A DNA stretch of 64,000 nt from Lycium barbarum (taxonomy: Eukaryota > Streptophyta > Magnoliopsida > Solanales > Solanaceae). Numbering within the stretch: position 1 is the stretch's first letter; each line of letters opens with the position of its first letter. Location of the stretch: the NCBI RefSeq assembly GCF_019175385.1, contig NC_083339.1, positions 78,574,307-78,638,306 on the forward strand, read 5' to 3'. Of this stretch, positions 12,062-24,100 are shown piece after piece. The position numbers and the translations under genes are program-made. Below the pieces are notes generated by a model. That model did no database searches and had not been told where the DNA came from. It saw only the letters and a list, made by a program, of their open reading frames with translations.

Positions 12062-13380
12062 TCCTATAGTCAATGAATTTGTCGAAGTGTTTCTAGAAGA
12101 CCTTCCGGGTATTCCACCTGATAGAGTTATTGATTTTGGGATTGATGTTATTTCCGATACTCAGCCAATCTCTATTCCACCATATTGAATGGCTCCGGCA
12201 GAGCTATGTGAATTGAAAGACCAATTGAAGGATTTGTTGGATAAGGGTTTTATTCGGCCAAGTACCTTACCTTGGGGTGCTCTGATACTGTTTGTTAGAA
12301 AGAAAGATGGTACTCTTAGAATGTGTGTTGATTATTGTCAGCTAAATAAGGTGACCAATAAGAATAAGTATCCTTTGCGTAGGATAGATGACCTATTTGA
12401 CCAATTTCAGGGTGCTAAGTTCTTTTCCAAGATTAACTTGAGGTCTGGGTATCATCAGTTGAAAATAAAAGAGCAGGATATTCCAAAAACAGCTTTTCGT
12501 ACTCATTATGGACACTTTGAATTTCTGGTGATGTCCTTTGGTCTAATGAATGCCCTTGCTGCATTTATGGATCTGATGAATCGTGTGTTCAAACCTATTC
12601 TTGATCGTTTTATTATTGTCTCCATTGATGATATTCTGCTGTATTCGAAGAGTCGTGAGGAGCATGCAGGTTACTTGAGAATAACCTTAAACATGCTTGA
12701 GGAGAACAAACTTTGTGAGAAATTTTCCAAGTGTGAGTTTTGGCTCAACTCTGTAGCATTCTTGGGTCATGTAGTATCTAGCGAAGGTATCAAAGTTGAT
12801 CCGCAGAAAATTTCAGCAGTCAAGGGCTGGCCGAGACCCACGAGTGCAAAGGATATTCATAGCTTCTTGGGTTTAGCAAGTTACTACCGTAAGTTTGTGG
12901 AAGGTTTCCCATCTATTGCTGCACCACTAACAAAATTGACCCAGAAGACTGCTGAGTTCCAATGGTCTGAAGCTTGTGAAAACAGTTTTCAAGAGCTTAA
13001 GGTGGGATTGACTCTGGCTCCTTTTTTGACTCTGACTTCAGGGTCTGGGGACTATGTGGTTTATTATGATGCTTCTAGAATTGTTTTGGGGTGTGTGTTA
13101 TTGCAGAATGGCAAGGTGATTACCTACGCTTCGCGACCATTAAAGAAACATGAGAAGAATTATCCAACTCATGATCTGGAACTGGCTGTTGTGGTTTTTG
13201 CTATAAAGAATTGGTGTCACTACTTGTATGGCGAGCACTGTGTTGTCTTCACTGATCACAGGAGCTTACAATATATCTTCAAACAAAGAGAGCTGAATCT
13301 CAAACAAAAATGATGGTTGGAGTTGTCGAAAGGTTACAACTTGAACATCTGGTATCATCATGGTAAGGCAAATGTTGTTA
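12062..13380 (+). pseudogene. TekD reverse transcriptase and RNase H
   Basis: The longest open part (12189-13313) encodes 374 residues. Reverse transcriptase landmarks: [39 protein letters not shown] and the catalytic box [11 protein letters not shown], where the usual F before IDD is S. The connection reads [15 protein letters not shown]. The RNase H landmarks are [24 protein letters not shown] and [10 protein letters not shown], with the catalytic acidic residues present. A TGA at 13312 separates this from WWLELSKGYN and the integrase. The polymerase core is the best preserved coding stretch in TekD, but the pol frame is interrupted and cannot give a full product. Confidence 0.85.
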
Positions 13381-13399
13381 AAGATGCTTTAAGCCGAAA

Positions 13400-14037
13400 G
13401 TCTAGGGGTACTTTAGCCTATTTGTGTGCACAAGAGATGCCGATGGGCAGAGAAATTTGAAGACTTGCTAGTCTTGGAGTCCGACTCGATGAAACATTAG
13501 ATGGAGAATTAGTAGGAATTACACAAGCAGGATATGATATTGAGAAGAGAATTAAGTCCAAGCAATATGAAGATGGACTTTTGGTGAAGCTGCGAGATGA
13601 AGTGGAAAAGGGTGAGTACACTTTATTCACCGTGGGTGCTGGTGATGATGTCCCAAGGTTGCAAGGACATTTATGTGTCCCTGATGTTGATGGTCTCCGA
13701 CAAGAGTTGATGGTGGAGGCGCATAGTTCTAAATATTCTGTGCATTCGGGATCCACCAAGATGTATAAAGATTTGAAACAACACTATTGGTGGAAAAGCA
13801 TGAAAGTAGATATCTCTAACTTTGTGGCTAAGTGTTTGAACTGTCAACAGGTGAAAGCAGAACACCAGAGACCTGGTGGTTTGGCTCAGAATATTAAGAT
13901 TCCCCAGTGGAAGTGAGAGATGACTAACATGGACTTTGTTGTGGGTTTTTACTTCGTAAATGGGCCATGTTTGATTCTGTTTGGGTGATCGTGGATAGAT
14001 TCACCAAGTCTGCTCATTTTCTTCCTGTGAAGACAAC
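13400..14037 (+). pseudogene. TekD integrase, first part
   Basis: The frame (best at 13581-13916) gives the zinc-binding HHCC domain: H and H in EAHSSKYSVHSG and the two Cys in KCLNCQQVKAEH. DSVWVIVDRFTKSAHFLPV, the start of the catalytic core, follows in another frame. Coding stops in the codons for KTT, where AthB is inserted at the duplicated ACAAC. The core resumes at 52053. Confidence 0.8.
14033..14037 (+). other. Target-site duplication of AthB, left copy
   Basis: ACAAC here and ACAAC at 52048-52052 flank the Athila element exactly. Joining the flanks restores the TekD integrase reading across the insertion point, which confirms the boundaries. Confidence 0.9.
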
Positions 14038-14194
14038 TGATGTGCCATTAAATTGTAGCACATTCGATACCTTTTTACGAGAAGTTTCACTTGTTTTTAG
14101 GAAAGTATGTGTTGTTTTAAGGTGTTTGTGTTGTGTTTCAGGTAAATATTAGAGTTAAGGTTCAGAAAGTAAAAGTCGCTGAAATTCCACAGAA

Positions 14195-14535
14195 GTTGAC
14201 TTTCACGGTCCGTACAATATTATACGGACTGTGTCTGTGGTCATATTGAAGAAGGACAAGGCAACAGAATGTCAAAGTTGGAAGATGATGAGATAGGAGC
14301 AACTTATATGGACCGTATAATACTATACCGGTCGTATAGTTGGGCATGTCGAAGGATTTAAGACGAGATAGAGAGTTGTATTTGAAGAAGGAGTTTCACG
14401 ATCGAGTTATACGGGCCGTGTAATTTTATATGGAACGTGTAATATCAGCTCGTGTTTTTCTCTGAAGCAGTGAAGACAGAAGGTCGTACAATTTTATACG
14501 GGCCGTGTAATGTTATACGTACCGTATAAGTTGTC
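14195..14535. repeat. TTATACGGNCCGTATAA-type palindrome cluster in AthB LTR
   Basis: Four groups of imperfect dyads, for example ACGGTCCGTACAATATTATA near 14198, GGACCGTATAATACTATACC near 14310 and TTATACGGGCCGTGTAA near 14495. Spacing is irregular and the central base varies. The cluster ends about 50 bases before the TATA box. Confidence 0.85.
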
Positions 14536-14581
14536 GTCTAGGACTTAAGGGCAAATTTTATAATTTTACGTTTTCGAAACC

Positions 14582-14589
14582 TATAAATA
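14582..14589 (+). promoter_or_regulatory. TATA box of AthB LTR
   Basis: TATAAATA in the context CCTATAAATAGTCC, about 50 bases downstream of the palindrome cluster. Transcription would be expected to begin about 30 bases further on. Confidence 0.65.
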
Positions 14590-15437
14590 GTCCAATGTAG
14601 GGTTTTATTTATTACCAGCTACTATACTTTGACTCTTGACTTAGAGCATTTAATATTCCTTTGTTTTTGGAGCTTTCAAACATCAATTCAAATATTATTA
14701 ATTTCGCTTTTTATCAAAGTAAGCAATTATGAATTCTTGAATCTTTTATTTCTTATTCTTTGTCATGAGTAGCTAAACATCTTTACTAAGATTGTGAACC
14801 CAAAGATGGGTGTTTTGTGATTGGGAATTGTGATTGATATATGCATAATGGATTATTAGGGTTTACTTGTTCTTTGTTATTCATTGATAGTTAGTGGTTG
14901 CAAACATTAGCTAACCTTGATTTATTTGGGAAAATAATTAGGGTTTGACAAGAACTCAAGGCGTTAACCCTTGTTTAATAAATTCACTTAGGAATAAGAG
15001 GAATTTACTTGGCATAATTAACCGTTCTTCATATCAACTTTCTTATATTTGGGAAAATCATAGAAAGAAATAATATTTATTCATTAGGAAATAGTAGAGA
15101 TTCACCTAGAGATTAAGTGCATTCATATAACGATCCATTAGAAGTATATCGAGATCAATACTCATGATTATACACTTTATCTGATGGGGACACAACCTTG
15201 GTTTCTTTTACCATATAATACAAACCAAAGCAATTAATTAGAATTTAGTCATAAACATACCAACTTTCTACAAAACCATCGGAGTAAGACATTAGACCTA
15301 GATAAGGCATTCTACGATTTTAGTAACCTTTTCACACCATAATCCCTGTAGGATTCGACCCCAACCTTGTTGGGTTACTATATTTGACATCGTCCACTTT
15401 ACTCTAATAAAAGGTGTAATTTGAGCGTATCAAATTT

Positions 15438-15455
15438 TGGCGCCGTTGTCGGGGA
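15438..15455 (+). other. AthB primer-binding site (tRNA-Asp type)
   Basis: TGGCGCCGTTGTCGGGGA lies five bases after the LTR end. This form is the primer site usually reported for Athila elements and assigned to tRNA-Asp. Confidence 0.85.
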
Positions 15456-15552
15456 ATACGGTTTTGAAATTACTAAATAGTGTTTGCTTTGATTGAAGTC
15501 TTTTTCTTATTCTATCACACCTTGTTTGCTATTCCTCGTGAACCAGGTGAAC

Positions 15553-17125
15553 ATGAATCAGAATCAGCAAAACCAACGAGCAGCTGCTGGTAACCAAGGT
15601 GGTCAATTGAACGATCTTGCGAATGAAACGGATGAAGAGTATGTATTTGCTAATCTTATTGCTGAGGAGGACTATGCATCTGCTATTGTTCATCCTCGGG
15701 TTGGAGCTACTAGTTGCAAAATCGACTCCTCTCTCTGCCAGTAGTTGAAGCTTGAGGGCTACTTTCGAAACTCTACCGAGTATGATCCACAATGACATTT
15801 GCAGAACTTTGTAGATGTATGTGCTCATCACATCCAAAACAATGTTTCACAAGATCCTATTCGGCTGAGGCTTTTCAAATATTCCCTAGCTGGAGAAGTA
15901 AGAACGTGGTTCAAGAAGTTGCCCAGAATTCTATTACTGCATGGGCAAAGATGGTAGCAGTCTTTCTCAAGAAATGGTATCCTCCTAGGAAAAAGGCTGA
16001 GATCCATGACAAAATCTATGAATTCAAGCAACGTCCGGGGGAATAATTATACGAAGCTTGGGAGAGATTTAACGAATATCTGCAGAAGTTTCCGACTCAT
16101 GGTTTTTATAAGAACATATCAATGGAAAAGTTCTACTAAGGGATGGATCCTATAACGAATTCAATTGCAAACAATGCAACTGGCGGTTGTTTTATGGATA
16201 AATCCTTCACTCGAGTTACCAACATACTGAACAGATTGACTACGCACAATCAGGCTTGGCACTCGAATAATGTTAATATTGTACCCTATGGTAATGCCAT
16301 GATCCAGAATATAGTGAAGGAGAATCAGGATACTCAGCAGAAATTGGCTCAGCTTGCAACGAATATTTCTTTACTAACCAAGAAGTTTGATGAGAACCAG
16401 ACCAAGAAGGTAAATATTTGCGAAGACACTTCAGGTATGCCGAATGGGATGTACCAAGTCCAAGAGGGTCCATATCACGAGGGACTTCCTATGCAAGTTG
16501 AGGATGCTAACTATGCTAACTATGCGTTCAAGGGGGACATCCAAGAGGGTTATCAGAATCAAAATTGAAATCAATGGAGACCTCAGCAGGGGCAAGGTGC
16601 ATACAACAACAACCATGGGAACTATAACAAAAATTATGGTGGGTCGAACCAAGAGAATACAACAACAACAATAACTTTGGAAATAGAAGTTCCAGTCCCT
16701 ACATTCTACCAAAAGGGTAGTCAAACGATCAAGCTAGTTAGAGGGTTGAGGCGATGTTTGAGAAGGTTCTGGCAAATCAAACCAAGTCTGAAAAGACATT
16801 ATCTGGGCTAACAGAGATAGCGGGATCTCATACAACAGCTATTCAAAAGCTCGAGTCGCAGATGCACGATATTTATAGAGAGAGCACCACCCTCACAAAA
16901 AAGGAGGACTTCCTAGTGATACTATTCCGAATCCGAAGAATAGGGGAGGCAGTGTAGACCGTGTGTTTGCTATCAGTGCTCGGAGTGGTAAAACACTCCA
17001 AAGTGCTGAAAATAAGGTTGTTGATCTCGAGCCAATTAATGAAGAGGAAAAGGTGCAATCTGAGGCACCAATTATTGTTGATGAGGTTCCTAGTGAAGAA
17101 ACAATTATTGATATTCTGGAAAAGT
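15553..17125 (+). pseudogene. AthB gag
   Basis: An ATG at 15553 opens MNQNQQNQRAAAGNQGG. Gag landmarks follow in shifting frames: NFVDVCAHHIQNNVSQDPIR, LRLFKYSLAGEVRTWF, then MDPITNSIANNATGGCFMD and ENQDTQQKLAQLATNIS, and a Gln/Asn-rich stretch near 16560-16680. The order matches the Athila gag (capsid core, then coiled linker, then Q/N-rich tail). At least four stops or frameshifts break it (near 15741, 16045, 16566 and 16960). Confidence 0.8.
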
Positions 17126-17622
17126 GATTGATGATAAGAGCAAGCAGACTGTAAAAGGGGCTCTCTGCCCTTTGACTGGGGTTTTCAAATCTAAACCTCC
17201 CTTTCCTCAAAGGTTGGTGAAGAAGAAGGAAGATGCTAAGTTCGAGAAATTTTATGATCAGCTGAAGCAGTTATCTCTGAACTTTCCATTCTTGGATGCT
17301 CTCAAGGAGATGCCCGATTTTGCTAAGTTCTTGAAAGACCTACTGACCAAGAAGAAGACGGTGCAGTATGAAACCGTGAGTTTGACTCACACTGTGAGTT
17401 CCATTATTTCAACAACTACTATCCAGAAAAAAGGAGATCCTGGGGCGTTCACCATTCTTTGTTCTGTTGGGTACCATGATTTTGCTCGTGCTCTGTGTGA
17501 TAATGGGGCAGAGTATAAATCTGATGCCACTTGCTATCTATAAGCAATCAGGTTTGGGGATGCCAAGGGTGACTACTATGAGATTACAGATGGCTAATAG
17601 ATCTATTAAGAGGTCGGTTAGC
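17126..17622 (+). pseudogene. AthB protease, first part
   Basis: Reads KGALCPLTGVFKSKPPFPQR, FEKFYDQLKQLSLNFPFLDA and GAFTILCSVGYHDFARALCD, then N-G-A. The active-site Asp is in the 'ALCD' context, where Athila proteases normally have CDLGAS. One frameshift later the expected NLMPLAIYKQSGLG appears in the next frame. Coding stops at RSIKRSVS where TekE inserted; it resumes at 25226. Confidence 0.8.
17618..17622 (+). other. Target-site duplication of TekE, left copy
   Basis: TTAGC here pairs with TTGGC at 25226-25230, one base different. The joined flanks restore the AthB protease frame. Confidence 0.75.
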
Positions 17623-17924
17623 TGTTACACCTCTCATTTTCATCGCAAGAAAGTCCTTGGCTTATGGGTGATTTATACCCTTAGTATGGAGATCCGTATC
17701 CGAGTTTTGAGATATTAAGCACCTTACCTCGCGTATACTAAATTACAAGTATATGTTATTTGCAATACGATAGGATCAGAAGTGAAACGAATCAAATCGA
17801 TACGAGTTGGATCAACTCAGGAAAAACCTGGAGAACTAGTAAACATTGACGGGCCATTAACACATCGAAGACCCATTGTTATGGGCCATCAGTACACCGC
17901 TGCCTCTGAACTTTCATGTGGCAG

Positions 17925-17985
17925 GTCGACGGAGCACGTCGACGAGCCGTCGACACGTCGACCCGCTCGTCAAACAGTACCACTG
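17925..17985. repeat. GTCGACG palindrome cluster in TekE LTR
   Basis: Four overlapping CGTCGACG/GTCGAC dyads in about 50 bases, with wider symmetry. The cluster ends about 20-30 bases before the TATA stretch. Confidence 0.8.
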
Positions 17986-18003
17986 GAACTTTCTAGTTGC
18001 ACT

Positions 18004-18012
18004 TATATATAT
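18004..18012 (+). promoter_or_regulatory. TATA stretch of TekE LTR
   Basis: TATATATAT just downstream of the GTCGACG cluster; a probable core promoter judged by position relative to the other LTRs. Confidence 0.5.
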
Positions 18013-18227
18013 GTAGCCTCATGTTTTATTATCATTATTTTCATTTCCCAAACAAGAGAAAACCCTTAAATATATCCTCTCAACATTTTCCATCATATTA
18101 GTGAAGATTTAGTAAGATAGCCCCGTAAGCCCAATCTTGTGAAGGGAAAGTTGTTCCTAGGGTTCCATTGAAGTTGGTGACCTTTGGAATTGGAGTTGAA
18201 GTTTGATTCTTGGAATCCTATACCCCT

Positions 18228-18240
18228 CAAGGTATGTATA
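18228..18240 (+). promoter_or_regulatory. Splice-donor-like site in TekE LTR
   Basis: CAAGGTATGTATA matches the plant 5' splice consensus (AG/GTATGT). It lies about 220 bases past the TATA stretch. The same motif occurs at this position in the other Tekay-like LTRs here. A candidate acceptor is at 19856-19857. Confidence 0.45.
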
Positions 18241-19661
18241 TGATTCCTACCTTTGTGTTTGAGTTAATTATCAAGAATTTTAGTGGTTTTAAGTAAAGGA
18301 AACATAGTTGTGAAAGTGATAAATTGAATAAGGGTAAAGTTAGGGTTAAGGGCTATTTTGAGGTATGGTTTGGGATAGATTTGATTGTATTTTGGTATGT
18401 AAGTATTGATATTGTTGTTTTTGGTATAGTTGTTGATGATTGGATTGAGTTGGAAGTTGAAGAATTGTTATGTTTACAAGGAAGATGTTGCCCACAATTC
18501 GTTAAGCTCTTTTCGTACTTGAATTGGATAGTAAGTGTTGTAAAGGGTCTAATTGTAGCCTATGTCATCTTGATTGTAGACTTGAGAGTTCGTGAAGTAG
18601 ACGTTGGACAACTAGATATGGTTCAAGGTATGTTAAGACTGTCCCTTCTATTCTTTTTGGCAAGATCTTATCTTATGAACGAACAGAGTAAGCGAGCGAG
18701 TTCCAAAGGTATAGGATTTAGCATATCCTTGACCTCCTATGTTTTATACCTATGGCTTCCAGAGATCTTAAGTTGCTCAGAGTATTCTTTTCCGAGTCTT
18801 TCATGCATTTTTATATATGTATAGTTATTTTCTTAAACCGCCCCCGCGCTATAGTAGGTCGGGCAGGCACGTAGATGCGCACACCACTGTTGTGGGCAGA
18901 TTATGAAATTACCCCGGACGCGGGATGATGATGAGATGATGATAAAATCGCGCCTATATGGCCGGGCAGTATACTGTATATATATGTATGTATAAGATTT
19001 GTTTTAAAGAGAGCATGCATAATTCGCCGCAGAGGCACTTCCAGATATTGATTTTAGCTTTTATGTTTCAGTTATTTTCATGATTCCTATATATATGTTG
19101 TTCTTATGCCTTACATACTCGGTACATTTTCTGTACGGACTCCCTTATTGCTCAGGGGGCTGCATTTATGCCCGCAGGTTCAGGTAGACAGACAGGCGGT
19201 CCCGCTCAGTAAGACTTCCATCCAGCAGTGGTCAGTGCGCTCCACTTGATCCGAAGCTGTAGTCTATTTTGGTATGCCATTTTGAGATGTATATGCATAT
19301 ATGGGTATGGCGGGACCCTGTCCCGTCCTTTCTACAGTTTGCTATTCCATTAGAGGTCTGTGAACAGTTGTATGTAGTTGGCACGTGATGTAGCCTTGTC
19401 GGCTCCGATTCTTTTGTGTATAGCATATGTAGCGGCCTAGTCGGCTTGCACTGTTCTTTTCAGTGTGTGTGTGTGTGTATATATATATGCACAGATTGTT
19501 GATAGCTCTTAATGTGGTTCTTGTATGGATAAATATAGCTCAGTTATGAGTCATGTATGGGCCACCCTACCCTTTAGTGAGCTCCAGGTACGAGTATAGG
19601 GGTGCTTGGTCAATAGAGGTCAGACAATCGTCACGACTCATCAGTTGGGTCGTGACAGAAG

Positions 19662-19674
19662 TGGTATTAGAGCA
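19662..19674 (+). other. TekE primer-binding site
   Basis: TGGTATTAGAGCA, one base off the initiator tRNA-Met complement (TGGTATCAGAGCA), four bases after the LTR end. Confidence 0.85.
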
Positions 19675-19858
19675 GTTCCGTCCAAGGGTTATCTACAGAC
19701 CGTGTCGAGTAGAGTCTTGTTTATAAGTGTGTTGTGCACCACACTTATAAACAGGAGGTTGCAGGACATTTAGGAAATTGTCATTCCTTCTCTCTTAGAT
19801 CGTGCGATAGAGTCATGTGTTAAGAGTTTGCCTTCTAATAATTTGTTCTGATTTCAGT

Positions 19859-21232
19859 GATTCCACGCAAGAAAGCTACAACTGCCCAGAAGGGCAAGGG
19901 AGTGGCTAGTAAGGCCACTAGCCGTACTCAGCGAGCTACCAGGGCTCGGGGTGAGTCTCAGAGTGAGAGCCCATCTCAGACTTCGCATACCCTGCCTCCA
20001 GCACCTACCCCAGTGCCCTCAGTTCCTCATCCAGACATACCGAGCCAGGATATGTGGGATGCTATACAGTTATTGACTAGATTAGTAGTCGCTCAGGCTC
20101 AGCGTTAGGGAGTTGGTGTTGATCAGGCAGACCGACCTGCCAGTGCGAGGGTTAAGCCTTTCCTCGGGTTAGATGCTCCATAGTTCTCCGTGTTGAGGAA
20201 AAATATGGACCCCCAGGACTTTATTGATAGTATACAGAGGACTTTCAGGGTTATGCACGCTGAAGAGGTCGAATAAGTGGAGTTGGCTTCTTATAGGCTC
20301 CGTGATGTTGCAGTACAGTGGTACCAGACATGGAAGCTGTCTAGGGGAGAGAATGCCCCTCCAGCCATTTGGCGAGAGTTTTCAAATGCTTTTATTCGTC
20401 ATTATTTGCTGCCAGAGGTTCGGCGGGCCCGAGCAGACGGGTTTTTACATATCCAGAAGGGCAGTATGAGTGTTCAGGAGTACAGTGTATACTTTGATTC
20501 ATTGGCTAGATATGCCCCAGCTATGGTGGATGAGATGGATGATCGAGCTCATGTTTTGTGGCTGGTCTAGGGACACATTTGATTGATGAGTGTACGACAG
20601 CGGCGTTACAGCCGGGTATGGATATTTCCTGCATACAGGCATATGCACAGAATTTGGAAGATCGTTAGCATTAGCGAAGGACAGAGCGTGAGTGTAACTA
20701 GGGCCATGGTAAGAAGGCCAGATCCTTAGATATGGTTGGTGAGGTTAGGGGAGGATAGAGACACCAATATTCCCGGTATCCATTTCATTCAGCATGGAGT
20801 GCACCTCCGCGATTTTCTGGCCAGAGATTCGATCGGTCTTCTTATTCCGGAGCGAGTCAGAGTTCCAGAGCTTCGATTTCTCAGCACAGACCGGGGTCAG
20901 GCCAAGTGAGGCCACCATTTCCATGGTGTACCCAGTGTGGTAGGCTATACTCTGGACAGTGTCGATTGGGATTAGATGCTTGTTATGCTTGTGGCCGGCC
21001 AGGTCATGTGATGAAGGAGTGTCCGTCGAGAGGTGGTGTAGGTATTTTTCAGCCTACAGGGTCCGTAGATGGTTCATCTTCATCTATACGCCCTTCAGGG
21101 CAAGGTTCTCAGATACCAGCAGTACGTGGTAGAGGAAGGGGAGGAGCAACTAGTTTGAGCTGTCCTCAGAACCGCATCTATGCATTAGCCGGTATACATG
21201 ATCGTGAGTCATCTCCTGATTTGTTATAGATA
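19859..21232 (+). pseudogene. TekE gag with zinc knuckle
   Basis: Two bases after an acceptor-like TTTCAG the codon expected to be ATG is ATT, followed by PRKKATTAQKGKGVASKATS; the start codon is therefore lost. Gag landmarks: MWDAIQLLTRLVVAQAQR, ELASYRLRDVAVQWYQTW, IWREFSNAFIRHYLLPEVRR and VQEYSVYFDSLARYAP. An intact CX2CX4HX4C knuckle reads CYACGRPGHVMKEC near 20978-21022. Stops occur near 20106, 20274 and 20568, so no full gag can be made. Confidence 0.85.
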
Positions 21233-21720
21233 TATTATCAGTCTCCTCTTATGATGTATATGCACTGATTAACTCAGGTTTCACCTTATCGTATGTTACT
21301 CCATTTGTTGCTGGAAAGTTTGGGATAAAACCTGAGTCGATACAACCTTTTGAGGTGTCTACGCCAGTTGGTGATCCAATTATAGCTAGGCGAGTATATT
21401 AAGGTTGTGTAGTGATAGTTTGTAATTGCCATACTCTAGTAGATTTGATTGAGTTGGACATGATTAATTTTGATGTTATTATGGGCATGGATTGGTTAGC
21501 TTCCTGTTATGCCAATGTCGATTGTAGAACAACGATAGTTCGATTCCAGTTTCCCGACGAGCTAGTCTTAGAGTGGAAGGGTAATGCTGCTTCACCGAGG
21601 GGTAGGTTTATTTTCTACCTTCAGGCAAGGAAAATGATCAGAAAGGGGTATATTTATCACCTAGTTTGGGTCCAGGATGTGCAAGCAGACTCACCAACCC
21701 TTCAGTCTGTTCCTATGGTC
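21233..21720 (+). pseudogene. TekE protease
   Basis: Reads ALINSGFTLSYVTPFVAGKF, where the active site should be D-P-G-S; here it is N-S-G-F, so the catalytic Asp is replaced by Asn. It continues with FDVIMGMDWLASCYANVDC and GRFIFYLQARKMIRKG. A TAA near 21400 also breaks it. It would be inactive even if translated. Confidence 0.8.
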
Positions 21721-22990
21721 AATGAGTTTCCAGAGGTGCTTCCAGATGAGCTTCGAGGCATATCTATTCCTCCTCATAGAATGACACTTGTAGAGTTGAA
21801 AGAATTAAAGGAGCAATTAAAGGATTTACTGGAGAAGGGCTTTACTAAACCCAGTACATCGCCGTGGGGAGCGCCGGTATTGAATGTGTATTGATTACAG
21901 GCAATTGAATAAAGTGACTATAAAGAATAAGTATCCGCCTTTGAGGATCGATGATTTATTTGACCAGTTGCAGGGTGCTAAATATTTCTCAAGGATAGAC
22001 TTGAGATCAAGGTATCATCAGGTTAGGGCGAAGGAGGAAGATATTCCGAAGACGGCATTCAGGACTAGATATAGGCACTATGAGTTCTGTAGCATGTCAT
22101 ACAGGCTAACTAGTGCTCTAGCTATATTCATGGACTTGATGAATCGTGTATTCAGACCCTTCCTAGATCTATTCATGATTGTGTTTATAGATGACATTAT
22201 AGTTTATTCATTGTCAGAGATTAAGCATGCAGATCATCTACGTACAGTGCTCAGAGTTCTTCAAGATAGAGAGTTATATGAAAAGTTTTCTAAATGTGAG
22301 TTCTTGTAGAACTATGTGACTTTTCTTGGCCACGTTATTTCAGATGAAGGCATTAGAGTGGATACTCAAAATATTGAAGCTGGGAAGAACTGGCCAAGGC
22401 CCACGACACCAACAGATATACGCAGTTTGTTGGGCTTAGCAGGATATTATAGAAGGTTCATGGAAGGATTTTCTTCTCTTTCAGCCCATTGACCAAGCTG
22501 ACTCAGAAATCAGCTAAGTTCCAGTGGACGAATGCATGTGAGCGAAGTTTTCAGATATTGAAGGACAAGTTGACCTCAGCACCCATCTTGACTCTTCCAG
22601 AGGGAATAGATGGCTATGTGATATATTGTGATGCTTCAGGTATTGGATTGGGTTGTGTATTAATGCAACACGGTAAGGTTGTTGCTTATACTTCTAGATA
22701 GCTGAAGAAGCACGAGAGGAATTATCCCACCCATGATCTTGAGTTAGTTGTAGTGATCCATGCCTTGAAGATGTGGAGGCACTACTTAAACGATGTTCAC
22801 ATTGATATTTATACTGATCACAAGAGCCTCCAGTATATCGTTAAGCAGAAGGACTTGAATTTACATCAGAGGCGATGGCTAGAGTTGTTGAAAGATTATG
22901 ATGTTGATATTCTGTATCATCCTGGAAAGGCTAGTGTAGTAGCCAATGCCCTTAGTCGTAAATCCATAGGTAGCCTGTCATATTTGCAGC
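21721..22990 (+). pseudogene. TekE reverse transcriptase and RNase H
   Basis: Landmarks: ELKEQLKDLLEKGFTKPSTS, then after a short deletion and frame change [37 protein letters not shown] and the catalytic FIDDIIVYS. The primer-grip/thumb follows, with stops near 22306 and a frameshift near 22480. RNase H reads YVIYCDASGIGLGCVLMQ, then [14 protein letters not shown]. The catalytic carboxylates are present, but the stretch between the fingers and palm (the KKDGT region) has been lost. Confidence 0.85.
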
Positions 22991-24100
22991 CAGGGAAGAG
23001 AGAACTAGTCCGCGAAGTTTGTCAACTAGCCAGTCTTGGAGTTCGGTTGTTAGATTCAGGTGATGCAGAAGTTACCGTTCAGGACACAGCGGTGTCATCC
23101 TTGGTAGTTGAGATAAAGGACCGTCAGTACGAAGACCCTATTTTAGTTCATTATCGGGATATAGCTCCTTAGAAAGAAAAGACAACCTTTGTGATTTCAG
23201 GGGATGGAGTGCTCATATATCGAGGTAGATTATGCGTTCCTAATGTTGCAGGCCTCCGTCAGCAAGTTATGGGGGAAGCCCACTATTCTCACAATTCTTT
23301 TCATCTAGGCACAACAAAAATGTACCATGATATCAAGGGAGTTTATTGGTGAGATGGTATGAAAAGAGATATAGCAGAATTTGTCGCTCAGTTTCTGAAT
23401 TGTTAGCAAGTCAAGATAGAGCACCAGAAGCCCGGAGGTTTATTACAGGTTATGGAGATTCCGACATGGAAATGGGAGGTAATCAATATGGATTTCATTG
23501 TAGGTTTGCTCGTACTCAGCGGAAGTATGATTCAATATGGGTCATAGTTGATAGGCTTACAAAGTCAGCTCACTTCCTGCCCGTCAGAACTATTTATTCA
23601 GCTGAAAATTATGCGAAGCTCTATCTTAGAGAGATTGTACGACTTCATGGTGTTCCTACAGCCATTATTTCAGATAGAGGAGCGCAGTTCACAGCTAACT
23701 TCTAGAAATCTTTTCAGAATGGATTAGGGACTCAGGTGAGTCTTAGTACTGCATTTCATTCGCAGACAGATGGACAAGCTGAGTGTACTATACAGACACT
23801 TGAGGACATGCTGAGAGCTTGTGTGATTGACTTTCGAGGTAGCTGGGATGATCATTTGCCTCTTATTGAGTTTGCATATAATAAAATTACCATTCCAGTA
23901 TCCAAATGGCTCCTTATGAGGCTTTATATGGGCGGAGATGTAGATCACCTATAGGATGGTTTGATGTTGGACAAAATCAGCTAGTAGGCCCAGATTTAAT
24001 ACAGCAAGCAGTTGACAAAGTGAAAGTAATTCAAGAAAGGTTACTAGCAGCACAGAGTCGATAGAAATCCTATGCAGATAATCGGCGGCGTAAATTAGAG
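22991..24100 (+). pseudogene. TekE integrase
   Basis: The zinc-binding domain is degraded (H residues in AHYSHNSFHLG; one CxxC Cys lost to a TAG near 23404). The core reads [40 protein letters not shown] and, after a stop near 23703, [20 protein letters not shown], so the D...D...E catalytic triad is recognisable across frames. Downstream reads [20 protein letters not shown]. Stops near 23170, 23352, 23404, 23703 and 24062. Confidence 0.8.

Larger units (their letters stand above)
14038..15432 (+). repeat. AthB 5' LTR
   Basis: About 1.4 kb, bounded by TGATG and TATCA. The downstream part (from 14808) matches 51405-52047 closely, which identifies it as an LTR. It contains a cluster of TTATACGG-type palindromes (14195-14535), a TATA box at 14582-14589 and an A/T-rich 3' half. 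No gene is expected. Confidence 0.9.
17623..19657 (+). repeat. TekE 5' LTR
   Basis: 2.0 kb from TGTTACACCTC to GTCGTGACA. It contains a palindrome cluster (17925-17975), a TATA stretch (18004-18012), a donor-like CAAGGTATGTATA (18228-18240), and a conserved CACCACTGTTGTGGGC ... CGGACGCGGGA module (18878-18925). The 166-codon open frame at 18324-18824 lies wholly in the LTR and shows no domain. Confidence 0.9.

Noticed and set aside
18324..18824. 166-codon open frame
   Set aside because: It lies wholly inside the TekE LTR after the TATA box and resembles no protein; hydrophobic composition comes from T-rich sequence.
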